64,000 bases of DNA from Tritrichomonas musculus (lineage: Eukaryota; Parabasalia; Tritrichomonadida; Tritrichomonadidae): the NCBI GenBank assembly GCA_039105265.1, contig JAPFFF010000054.1:310001-374000 (forward strand). Reading direction: 5' to 3'. Positions 39,318-47,430 of this stretch are shown in pieces. Below the pieces are notes generated by a model that worked only from the letters and a program-made list of their open reading frames with translations, was not told the DNA's origin and made no database searches. The first letter of the stretch is position 1; every line of letters starts with the position of its first letter. The translations under genes and the position numbers were made by a program.

Positions 39318-40157
39318 ATGAACCACGAAGAAGAAGCCAGATTATTCGAATTAGACTTCCACACTCGTAAAGAGAATATTCTAAACGATATTAGTCCATA
39401 TTTGATAACGATTCCATTAAAGCATGTACAGTGCAAGCACGTTAAACCGGAAACGATGTTGTATAATCTCACAAAAACGATTAACTGGAACGATATATCC
39501 GATATAGATTACACAGAGAGATCTGCTAACAACCATAAACTTAATCCGTTAAGTGATAGATTCTGAGACAACGTTATCTTCTATTATATGGTTCCAATAG
39601 ATCCGCATAACAAGAACAAGAACGATTATCTATCGAAGTACCTCGCAGAACACACGTCTAAGATTAAACGAATATTACAATCCCATGATATTAACGTTAA
39701 CAAACGATATATAAAACCGACGTATAGTAGCAAAGAAGGTGAATACTATAAACAGTACATTAAAGTTGCATTACCAGCGATTCCAGTTAACGATGTATTC
39801 GCTTTAATTACTAGCGAAGAAGCTATTAAATCCTTTAACAATGAAGGTATATACATTAACGATATCGACTTCACCCAAGATTTCGCTGGTATTATTAACA
39901 AAGAAGAGGTGATCCAGTATCTAATAGATAATAACGATTATGTTATGGAAGGTTCCAATAATGATGGCGACTACGTAATTATGGATAACGACAAACTAGT
40001 TGGTAAGAACTGTCTTACCTTCATCCATAACACAGAACACGGTAAAGTTAGATACAAATTCTATAACAAGTTCGTCCAATCTATTGAGAGTCCGTCCGTT
40101 AGAGGTAAGATCGTATCACATATAGCGGATTGGAATGACGATAAAAAAGTTAAATGA
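39318..40157 (+). pseudogene. Rep-like ORF of the nested element with one in-frame TGA
   Basis: 280 codons from ATG 39318 to a TGA at 40155. One in-frame TGA at 39564-39566 lies between an 82-residue and a 189-residue part. The second part has its own ATG at 39588, so it may be translated alone. Its centre reads GIYINDIDFTQDFAGI, and later KVRYKFYNKFVQSIESPSVR. The pairing of an IDFTxDF strand with a K-x-YNK-x-x-Q-x-E-x-P-x-x-R segment recalls replication initiators of small replicons (phage gene II/plasmid Rep type). I do not see a clear HUH motif. The last nine codons lie inside the right inverted repeat, where a one-base difference from the left copy changes the frame end. The protein is therefore probably C-terminally truncated. 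Confidence 0.5.
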
Positions 40158-40301
40158 ATATCATTAGCGTTGTCGTTTACAAGTGATCGTCGGAGCTATG
40201 GTTTTGGACCATCAACAGTGTTTTGGCTGACGTGGGAAGTCGACGTACAATGCTGTTAAGGACGGGTGGAGTACGAAGTACTAAACCCTCCTTAACTAAT
40301 C
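40130..40301 (-). repeat. Right terminal inverted repeat with subterminal hairpin
   Basis: 172 bp, complement of 38712-38882 with one extra base in an A run. It includes the 3' end of the Rep-like ORF, so the left repeat carries an inverted copy of those codons. Confidence 0.95.
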
Positions 40302-40894
40302 TACTATTCCATTAGAGAATAAATCAAAAGTTTTCATTGTAAGTATATCGTCAAATTGACAGTTCAAATGGAATTATTTTATATTAGTGATGGTGCACAA
40401 TTATAGGGTTCTTTTTATTCTGATTAATATAAGACATTAATTGGAAGTCAAATGTGACATTTCATTGAAAATTAGAACCAACCATAAAATTTTGGCCGTT
40501 ATCTAATCGATTTCTTCCTTTTGTACCTGCAAATGCTTGCCCCACCGTTACTTCGGGGGCTCCAGATATTGTACAGAAAAAATAACTTTTACCGAAGTGG
40601 AACAGTTAACATCCATAGTATTTTTTATTTTCGAATAAAAACTCTTTATTTTTGAGTTTGGCATTTTTTAATGATAAATTTGTATTATTGATTATTTGGA
40701 TTTTTTAAGCTTATTTTCAAAAAGAATTCTTAGAAATAGACCTAAACCAAAAAAAAAAAAAAAAAAAAAAAAAAAACGTTTTTCAAAAGTTTTGAAAATT
40801 TTCACTTTTTCTAGTAATCTTTAAAAAGTTTTGTGAAAAAAATTTTCAAAATAAAGTATTGAAAAATGAAGGTTATGGTCCGTCCTTTCTAGAA

Positions 40895-41119
40895 ATGCCA
40901 AAATCAGTTGCACAACCAAAGAAGTTTCTTGAACTTGTTAACCGCCCCGACGCCAAATGGGTAAAGATCAAGAAAGTTTCCGAGGAAATTACAAAATTCA
41001 AACTCAGGACATCAAAGTATCTTTATACATTAACAATCAAACAACCAAAATTCACACAACTTGTTACTGAATCTATACCACAAGGATTAGAAGTTATCTA
41101 TCTCGACAAAAGAGAGTAA
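40895..41119 (+). CDS. RPL38: Ribosomal protein L38e (eL38)
   Basis: 74 aa from ATG 40895; a longer frame from a TTG at 40859 is not used. The string RPDAKWVKIKKVSEEITKFK, then RTSKYLYTLTI and PQGLEVIYL, are the diagnostic blocks of eL38, a small protein of the large cytosolic ribosomal subunit. Length (about 70 aa) matches the family, with a few extra C-terminal residues (DKRE). The stop codon is in the context GAGTAAAATAAA. In trichomonads the polyadenylation signal TAAA may overlap the stop, which fits. An upstream 28-base A run (40749-40776) separates it from the Maverick edge. Convergent with the ODA16 gene. Confidence 0.95.
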   Translation: MPKSVAQPKKFLELVNRPDAKWVKIKKVSEEITKFKLRTSKYLYTLTIKQPKFTQLVTESIPQGLEVIYLDKRE

Positions 41120-41274
41120 AATAAAGATTTTTTGACGTCATAAATGAATTATTTTCTAAACCATTTCTTTTTTATCTTTACTTTTATTCGATTTTATTTT
41201 TTAAAATGGCTATGATATATATATTCACATTATCCGTTAACCAAATATTCGAAGACTAACGAATAAAATCTGAA

Positions 41275-42570
41275 TTACCATTCAAAATCATCTTCTTCTG
41301 GCTCTGTCATTTCTCCCGCTTTCCACTGGCGAACAGTATTATCTTTTGATGCTGTAATTATTCTGTCGCCACTATAGTTAAATGCACAATTAATCACAAT
41401 GTCAGTATGACCTTCAAGGACTTCTAAACAGTTTCCATCTTGAATATCCCACAACCTACAAGTACAATCATCACTTGCAGTCAAAATTTTGCTACCTTGG
41501 GGATTGAAGACAACTTTTCCAACTTCTTCTCGATGACCTTCACAAGTTGAAATTAACTTCCCTGTTTTCGAATCCCAAACTTTGGCTGTTTGATCTGAAG
41601 ATGATGTGGCAACTTTTGTTGAGCATACAGAAAAAGATACATTAATTACTTCACCTGAATGTCCTCTTAAAATAAACAAAGGATCTGAAGGATTTCGAGC
41701 ATCCCATATTCGGGCTGTTCGATCAAGCGATCCCGTCACAATCATTGTTCCATCATTACTGAAATAAGCTCCAATGACATCACCATTATGACCAGATAAT
41801 GTTGATAAGCATTTATTGTCATGAAAGTCCCATAGGCAGGCAGTTTTATCGAAGGATGCTGTTAACAAAATAGATTCATTTGGATGAAAATCGACAGAAA
41901 CTATTTCTTGAGTATGCTTGTCAAATGTATTTAAACAACTTCCAGTTTGAACATCCCAAACCTTTGCAAGGCAGTCCATTCCAGCGCTACCAAAGTATTT
42001 ACCTGAAAGGTCAAATTTGACATTAATGACTTCTTTTGAGTGCCCTTTGAGCATGTGAATCAATTTTCCTTCTGTTGACCATATGGCTGCGTTATGATCC
42101 ATAGATCCTGTACCAATCAAATTACCATAGGGAACGTTAAAACAACAGCTATAAACACAGTTCTTATGGCCAACACATGTTCCAACTTTTCTTCCACTTT
42201 CAGTTTCCCAAATTGAGCAAGTGCGATCGTATGATGATGTGATATAAAGCTCGCCCATCTTATTAAAAGCGCAGTCTGTAAGCGGCATTTCATGTGTTTT
42301 ATGAACATGTTGCAAATAAAAATTTGAATAATCAATTAATTGCATTTTTAATATTTCGTCAAGTGCTGCTTCTAATTTTTCTGCATGCTTTTGCTGGAAT
42401 TCTGGATTATTGGCAATAACTTGCTGTGCTAATTCGGAAATATCAGTTGCTTTTGAAAGAGGTGGTAAACGAATAAGTTTTTCGCGGATTTTGCCATTTT
42501 CTTCAATTCTGACGTTTAGTTCGGGGGGATAATATTTAACTTGTAATGATTTAAGGCGTGAACGAGACAT
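41275..42570 (-). CDS. DAW1: Outer dynein arm transport factor ODA16/DAW1
   Basis: 431 aa from ATG 42570. An N-terminal region of about 90 residues begins SRLKSLQVKYYPPELNV, as in ODA16/DAW1 (LKSL-x-x-x-YYPP). Eight WD repeats follow, with GH...WD pairs such as SYDRTCSIWE, SMDHNAAIWS, GMDCLAKVWD, SFDKTACLWD, SLDRTARIWD, SSDQTAKVWD, SDDCTCRLWD and SKDNTVRQWK. The protein links outer-arm dynein to intraflagellar transport in ciliates, algae and animals; in a flagellated protist it would serve flagellar assembly. The acidic end EPEEDDFEW is slightly longer than usual. Divergent from histone H2A with a 383-bp shared upstream region. Confidence 0.92.
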   Translation of the reverse strand: MSRSRLKSLQVKYYPPELNVRIEENGKIREKLIRLPPLSKATDISELAQQVIANNPEFQQKHAEKLEAALDEILKMQLIDYSNFYLQHVHKTHEMPLTDCAFNKMGELYITSSYDRTCSIWETESGRKVGTCVGHKNCVYSCCFNVPYGNLIGTGSMDHNAAIWSTEGKLIHMLKGHSKEVINVKFDLSGKYFGSAGMDCLAKVWDVQTGSCLNTFDKHTQEIVSVDFHPNESILLTASFDKTACLWDFHDNKCLSTLSGHNGDVIGAYFSNDGTMIVTGSLDRTARIWDARNPSDPLFILRGHSGEVINVSFSVCSTKVATSSSDQTAKVWDSKTGKLISTCEGHREEVGKVVFNPQGSKILTASDDCTCRLWDIQDGNCLEVLEGHTDIVINCAFNYSGDRIITASKDNTVRQWKAGEMTEPEEDDFEW

Positions 42571-42820
42571 ATTAAAGCTAACCGCACGTTTATCTATAAC
42601 AATATCAAATAGAAAAAAGAAAAAATCTGAAAATAAAAAATATGTTTAAAGAAACCATAAATTAATACTAATCACAAAAATCAAATTATAAACATAGTAA
42701 CTTTTATATAAAAAGAGTTTTTACTGTTTTTAATTATTGAATATATAGACCAAATATATACACAAAAAACAATGAAAAAATTGAAGTCAAATTATAAAAA
42801 AAAATGTTTTGAAATAATAA

Positions 42821-42868
42821 TGGTCTAAAATGACATTTATATATACGGTGCGATGCCATTTTAGACCA
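42821..42868. promoter_or_regulatory. Inverted repeat in the ODA16-H2A divergent promoter
   Basis: TGGTCTAAAATGACA (42821-42835) and TGCCATTTTAGACCA (42854-42868) are complementary with one mismatch, separated by 18 bp. The pair lies 86 bp before the H2A ATG and about 250 bp from the ODA16 ATG. It could bind a dimeric regulator or be a tiny MITE; no target duplication is clear. Confidence 0.5.
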
Positions 42869-42904
42869 CTTATAATTTAATGATTGTAAATAGTTTTTTA
42901 GTGG

Positions 42905-42946
42905 TATAAAATATTTACATCCTCTTAGGCTTATGTCATTTCATTT
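42905..42946 (+). promoter_or_regulatory. H2A core promoter: initiator TCATTTCATTT
   Basis: TCATTTCATTT at 42936-42946 matches the trichomonad initiator (TCA, then pyrimidine- and W-rich) and lies 18 bases upstream of the H2A ATG. TATAAA at 42905-42910 is 31 bases further upstream; in such A+T-rich DNA this may be chance. Confidence 0.5.
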
Positions 42947-42953
42947 TTATTAA

Positions 42954-43358
42954 ATGCCAGCTAAAAAAGGTGTTAAGAAAACAGCTTCTAAAACAGCAGT
43001 CGATGGTGAACGCCAACATCCAAAGACAAGATCATCTCGTGCAGGACTTCAATTTCCAGTTGGCCGTCTCCACCGTTTTCTCCGTGAAGGACGTTATGGA
43101 GAACGTGTAGGTGCCGGCGCTCCAGTTTTTATGGCTGCCGTACTTGAATATCTTACTGTCGAAGTTCTCGAACTTGCAGGAAATGCAGCCCGTGATAACA
43201 AGAAAACTCGTATTTCCCCACGTCATATTATGCTTGCAATCAGAAACGATGAAGAATTGAACCAACTCCTTTCACATATTACAATCGCTTCTGCAGGTGT
43301 TGTTCCACATATTCACAAAGTTCTTCTTGGACCAACAAAGAAAGGCAAAGAAGAGTAA
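42954..43358 (+). CDS. Histone H2A
   Basis: 134 aa from ATG 42954. The histone fold is complete: [20 protein letters not shown], then [40 protein letters not shown] and [14 protein letters not shown], and the docking region [22 protein letters not shown] and the GAGAPV loop are those of canonical H2A; H2A.Z would read differently at both places. The basic N-terminal tail ([20 protein letters not shown]) is longer than in animals and the C-tail (TKKGKEE) is short and lacks SQ-motif serines of H2A.X. Codons are G/C richer than surrounding DNA, as expected for a highly expressed gene. The stop lies in TAAA, a possible polyadenylation signal. No partner H2B is in the window. Confidence 0.97.
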   Translation: MPAKKGVKKTASKTAVDGERQHPKTRSSRAGLQFPVGRLHRFLREGRYGERVGAGAPVFMAAVLEYLTVEVLELAGNAARDNKKTRISPRHIMLAIRNDEELNQLLSHITIASAGVVPHIHKVLLGPTKKGKEE

Positions 43359-43663
43359 ATTTAATCTCCATGTATGTATATGGTTTATTAGTAAATATTT
43401 TTTTCAAAATATTTTTTCTACCCTTTCTATATTTATAGCGCTTTTTATTTATTTTTATTTTTAAATATTTAACCTATTTTTTATAGGTCAGGTTAAAGAG
43501 CTTGCTGGAAAATAACTAAAATATATTTTAATATTTCATAATTCATCATGCACCTGTGATTTTAGATGCTGATTTGTTATAAACATTTAGCAATTTGCAT
43601 TTTGATAAACAAAAAAAATACATAATTTTTTATTTTTCATAGTTATTTATTAAAATAGCATAT
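43359..43663. other. Convergent intergenic gap
   Basis: About 0.3 kb between the 3' ends of H2A and phosphoglycerate dehydrogenase. No ORF or structural element is recognised. Confidence 0.5.
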
Positions 43664-44848
43664 TTATTCCGCAGTACAAACCGCACTTAATACACCACGA
43701 ATGGAGTCCAATTTGACATTGTCAATGTTGTTGCATTTAATACGAATGTTGCAAGTCTGGCTTCCACCACCTGTCAAGATTTGATTGTTTAATGACAAAA
43801 TTTCTGCCTTGCTTTCATTCAAATATTGGATGATATGAGGAAGTACGCCAGTATGCCTGATTGATATGACCTTATCACATTTAGGACGAGCATCAATATT
43901 GACGCAATTTAATGCTTCTCCAGTCTTGATATAAGTTTCAACAACTCTTATTGTTTCAAGAGCAATCAATTCTGATGCTTGTTCTGTTGAACCTCCGATA
44001 TGGCAAGTTGATGCAGAAAGAAGCTCAGCATATTCAGCTTGATTGAAATCGGCAGTTCCAGAGGTTGGTTCATTTTCGTAAACGTCAACACCAGCTCTTA
44101 TTCCTTTTTCTTTAATAGCTTCGACTAATGCATCAGTGTCAACAATTTCGCCACGAGCTGTATTGACCAAAATAGCACCAGGTTTCATGGCATCGAAGAA
44201 TTCTTTTGAAATGGAATGATGTGTCTCCTTCATATATGGAATATGGATTGATACAACATCAGCATTCTTAGCGATGTCCATCTTGTCTAACACACGTGTA
44301 ACGCCAAGCCTTTTTGCATCATTATCATCGAAAAAGTAGGACCAAACAATGATGTTCATTCCGATCGCATGTGCAATTTTCATTACTCTTTGAGCAACAT
44401 TTCCAGCACCGAGAAGACCAAGAGTTCTTCCTCTAAGACCTTGACTATTAAGGAACTTTTTCTTTGTCCACTTGCCACTACGGAGATTAATTGAATTTTG
44501 GACAATTTGTCGATCACATGAAATAATTTGTCCAATAGTGAGTTCAGCAACAGCATCAGCATTGCAACCTGGAGTATTTGTCACATAGATACCTTTTTCT
44601 GATGCTGCTTTGATATCAATTGTATTAACACCTGCACCTGCTCTAACAATGAGTGACAAGCATTTAGCACGGTTGATTGCTTCACGTGTAACTTTTGTGC
44701 TTCTAACAATCAAAACATCATAATCTTTAATTTCATCAGGTAATGTTTTATCTGTGATGGATGGGTCCATGTGAACAGTGTATCCATCACCTTGGAGTGT
44801 CTTAACAACTTCCACTGAGAGTGAATCAGCAATGAGAATCTTTACCAT
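43664..44848 (-). CDS. D-3-phosphoglycerate dehydrogenase
   Basis: 394 aa from the ATG at 44848; the frame upstream starts at a TTG and is ignored. It oxidises 3-phosphoglycerate with NAD+ as first step towards phosphoserine; in trichomonads phosphoserine also feeds cysteine synthase. Motifs seen: RAGAGVNTIDI and NTPGCNADAVAEL in the substrate domain, the dinucleotide loop GLLGAGNVAQRV, catalytic Arg in NTARGEIVD, catalytic Glu in YENEPTSG and catalytic His in CHIGGSTEQA. The C-terminal ~85 residues (ISIRHTGVLPHIIQYLNESK) form an ACT-like regulatory domain. Length matches the short bacterial/protist type. A cytosolic location is expected; no presequence is visible. The stop codon is TAA. Gene is convergent with H2A. 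Confidence 0.93.
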   Translation of the reverse strand: MVKILIADSLSVEVVKTLQGDGYTVHMDPSITDKTLPDEIKDYDVLIVRSTKVTREAINRAKCLSLIVRAGAGVNTIDIKAASEKGIYVTNTPGCNADAVAELTIGQIISCDRQIVQNSINLRSGKWTKKKFLNSQGLRGRTLGLLGAGNVAQRVMKIAHAIGMNIIVWSYFFDDNDAKRLGVTRVLDKMDIAKNADVVSIHIPYMKETHHSISKEFFDAMKPGAILVNTARGEIVDTDALVEAIKEKGIRAGVDVYENEPTSGTADFNQAEYAELLSASTCHIGGSTEQASELIALETIRVVETYIKTGEALNCVNIDARPKCDKVISIRHTGVLPHIIQYLNESKAEILSLNNQILTGGGSQTCNIRIKCNNIDNVKLDSIRGVLSAVCTAE

Positions 44849-44857
44849 TTTGTACAA

Positions 44858-44869
44858 CTAAGTAAATGA
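44858..44869 (-). promoter_or_regulatory. Initiator-like TCATTTACTTAG of the dehydrogenase gene
   Basis: On the minus strand TCATTTACTTAG lies 9-21 bases upstream of the ATG at 44848, matching the trichomonad initiator consensus in sequence and distance. Confidence 0.5.
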
Positions 44870-45851
44870 GAAGAAAATCTAAAAAATGAAATAAAAATCT
44901 TGCGTTAAAAAATTCTATGAACATTAAATTTTAATTTCTCTCAAATTTGAATGCTGTTCTCAAAATCCTTTAACTGAGGTCGATTTTCAATACTCTCCTT
45001 TTAAAAAATTATAAAGTCAATTGAAAAAAAATATAAAAACTTTTCAATTATTTCAAAAGTTTCTGATTTTATTGTTCATTTATAAAAAAATCGTTACTTT
45101 AGATGAAAAAAAAACTTAAAATCTAAAAGAAATGTTTTTAAAATGATATATAACACTAGATAAAATGATTTTCATGATTAATATCGAATGGTCAAATCAT
45201 AACATCAAAGTTTTTATTGATTTAATCATCAAGCAATTGAAAAATCCATTAAACGTAAAATTTTCATTGAAAAATCTCCGATATTATTTAGCGTGTTTTG
45301 AAAAGATCAAACAATATTAATCCCATTAATAAGGTGAAATTGGCTATTATTATAAAAAAGGTAACTGATAAAGCTTTAATATTTTAAAAATAATTCAAAA
45401 TGATATTTGAATATTTATTTTGAAAATATCAATATTATCATTATCAGAGTTAAAGGCAGAAACCAATATATATAACAGATGATAAACAATTCAAACACAT
45501 AAAAAATATATTAGCTTGTTAAAAATTCAATCAAGATTTTGGAGTTTTTTTTTTTTTTTTTTGAAATTTGACCGAAAGGAGAACTTTTTCAATGTCTAAC
45601 GACCTGAATTTACTCAAATTTTGAATAAAATTGTATCTTTTTTCATTCAATATTTTTATATTTTAAATATGTGTACAAGGTGATCATTTCCCAGGATTTT
45701 ATAGAATTATTATTGTTTTTAAATATAATATATAGATTTATAAATATATATAATATAATAATAAAAAATTATTCCTTTTATTTTAGGATAAAAGTAAATT
45801 TATGTTTATTATTATTTGAATTCAATATAATCGTAGAATTTTTAAATGACT
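44870..45851. other. Intergenic, nothing recognised
   Basis: A+T-rich DNA with a T run near 45546-45562. A 68-codon frame at 45671 reaches into the transposable element that starts at 45861 and has no protein character. Confidence 0.5.
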
Positions 45852-45860
45852 ATAAAAAAA

Positions 45861-46997
45861 GGGAAAATGCATTCTAGCCCCCATTTTTCATATCACATTT
45901 CTTTTTGGGGGCTAAATGATTTTTTGTTTATTTTTTTATTGAAAGTTGTATTTTAGCCCCCAATTTTTTTTATTCATAAGTGTTTTTCATCCCATAGACT
46001 TTACATTTCGCAAGTATTTCCCAAAATATTTTTTCTTTGTTGCTCCTATATGCATATTACTAAATAAATAAATAGAATTTGTTGAAAATAAAAAAAGATA
46101 TTATTATTTATCTCTATTTATAGGTAAAAGGGACATCTTATCTCTTGAATTTGATAGAAATAAAATGATTAAAGGTTTTATTTATAATATTTTCTCTATA
46201 TATAATGTTTTGTTTAATAATAGATTATATATTCTAAAACTTTTTCTTGCGTTTTTGGTTATATATGTGTAATTATTTTCGAATATCGTTTATTATTTTA
46301 TTCACCAATGAATTTCTCTATTTTTAATTATTTTTGTTTTTCATTAAAAAAAACTAAACGACTTTATTTTGCTTTTGCAAAACGATTTTTTTATATATTT
46401 TTGATAGTTTATATGGTCAAAGTATTTTCAAAAAGTTTCTTTTACAACCATATATTCTCACAAAATTTTTGGTAATAAAAGAAACACACTAATTCTTATT
46501 TAGGATCAATTTAATTAAATTATTTAACGCGGCAGCATTTTCTTTTTGCCCAAAATGATCATAAACTTAAACCAGACATTATACTTTCATATTTTTATAA
46601 TGAATATGAAATATAATAATTTATTCATGTTAATATTAACACCAGCTTTATGACTTTTTTTGAGATAATATATAATTTCCAGTATGAGTTAATGATTCTT
46701 TCCCTTTTTATTCTATCTATCATTAAAGAGTTTATCTTAATAAAGTAATCATCAAGAATTATTGATGTTTTTTAGAATTTTTCGTTTTATTTTTATCTTT
46801 ATATGTTTTTTAACATATAACTTCCTTTTTTTTGCATTTATTTTATTTTAATATGCTTTTTTTGCTCTTTTTTTTAATTAAATTTACGATTATTTTCAAT
46901 TGAAAAAGTTTTCAAAAAAGTGGGGGCTAAAAAACACATTTTTACATTTTTTCCCCCATTTTTCCTTTCAATTTTTGGGGGCTAAAAAAAGTTCCCC
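45861..46997. mobile_element. 1.1-kb non-autonomous element with TAGCCCCCA subterminal repeats
   Basis: The termini start GGGAAAATGC and end GTTCCCC. Both ends carry inverted and direct copies of TAGCCCCCA / TGGGGGCTA (about 45875, 45906 and 45954 on the left; 46921 and 46976 on the right). A 9-bp direct repeat ATAAAAAAA flanks it exactly (45852-45860, 46998-47006). Nine-base duplications and GGG termini fit Mutator-like elements, which are known from trichomonads; the A-rich duplication is only moderately informative. The interior is A+T rich with no transposase. Confidence 0.8.
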
Positions 46998-47006
46998 ATA
47001 AAAAAA

Positions 47007-47430
47007 CTAAATCATCATATCTTTAACAAAATCTATTTAATTTGGTTCACATATCGATATGCTGATTTCTTCTATATTTGTAAATAGAGGTTATTTGACT
47101 GATTTTAATCAATCCTTTTTTATATCAAATAATCATTAATCAATATCAATAAAAAAAACTCATTAATTTAAAACAATAGTATACTATCAATCAAAATTAC
47201 AATCTAACTAAAAAAATATTAATTTCTTTTAATTTTCATTACTGTCATAATTAATTCATGATCAATTGATCAAAAAATCTAAAAAAGCAACAATAAACAA
47301 CTAAACTCGAAAATTTCAACGTAACCATCTAGATGATGCTTGTTTAAACTTTTTTTGAATCAAAAATTTTCAATAAAAATTGAGAAAAAATTTTTTTTAT
47401 TACTTTATTTAACAATTTCTATTTCATTTT
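47007..47430. other. Intergenic, nothing recognised
   Basis: A+T-rich spacer between the TAGCCCCCA element and the 3' end of the hydrogenosomal Hsp70 gene. No supported feature. Confidence 0.5.

Larger units (their letters stand above)
38712..40301. mobile_element. 1.59-kb inverted-repeat element with Rep-like ORF, nested in the Maverick
   Basis: The ends are inverted repeats of 171 and 172 bp (38712-38882, 40130-40301), identical except for one base in an A/T run. Each terminus begins GATTAGTTAAGGAGGG and contains a ~40-bp imperfect palindrome (TTAAGGA...TCCTTAA) able to form a hairpin. Inside are three 28-bp direct repeats and ORFs described separately. It interrupts the capsid-like pseudogene: the broken reading frame continues in phase from 40302 to 38711 when the element is disregarded. 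No target duplication is therefore left, or at most an ambiguous 2-bp TC. That is unlike typical cut-and-paste transposons. Near-identical ends mean it inserted, or was homogenised, recently. Confidence 0.85.
29794..40616. mobile_element. Degraded Maverick/Polinton (minimal extent)
   Basis: Bounded by the outermost genes I can assign: the retrovirus-type integrase at the left and the N-terminus of a broken capsid-like gene at the right. Between them are a large unknown protein, a phage-fibre-like protein, a small coiled-coil protein and remnants. Mavericks are 15-25 kb virus-like transposons that normally also carry protein-primed DNA polymerase B, an FtsK/HerA-type ATPase and a protease; none is visible. 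Without the nested 1.59-kb element the block is about 9.2 kb, so it is truncated or internally deleted. Terminal inverted repeats and a 5-6-bp duplication were not found. It is flanked by decayed sequence on the left and ribosomal protein L38e on the right. Confidence 0.8.
37672..40616 (-). pseudogene. Broken capsid-like gene of the Maverick, split by a nested element
   Basis: Minus-strand coding remnants run from an ATG at 40616 to a stop at 37672, about 1.35 kb of former coding sequence once the nested element at 38712-40301 is set aside. Readable pieces, in order, are FFCTISGAPEVTVGQAF, NFMVGSNFQ, LTMKTFDLFSNGIV (then the insertion), GDLAIGFQASSFGLVWTCI, LKRQLTIIGNQVLISDVL, AEPRIPVNLKPIELTFEF, ALIVFENPVYQNCYLNIG and NISNENFDSKDVRFFENL. 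Beta-rich composition and the I-x-G-x-x-I-x-x-x-x-F-D-S element recall a double-jelly-roll major capsid protein; a penton or other virion protein is possible. Several in-frame stops and at least four frameshifts make it non-functional. I describe the breaks only. Confidence 0.65.

Noticed and set aside
40535..40565. G+C-rich stretch near 40550 as a possible RNA gene
   Set aside because: It translates on the minus strand as the GAPEVTVGQAF part of the capsid-like pseudogene, which explains its composition.
40859..40894. 12-codon N-terminal extension of ribosomal protein L38e
   Set aside because: It starts at TTG; the family begins at the internal ATG.
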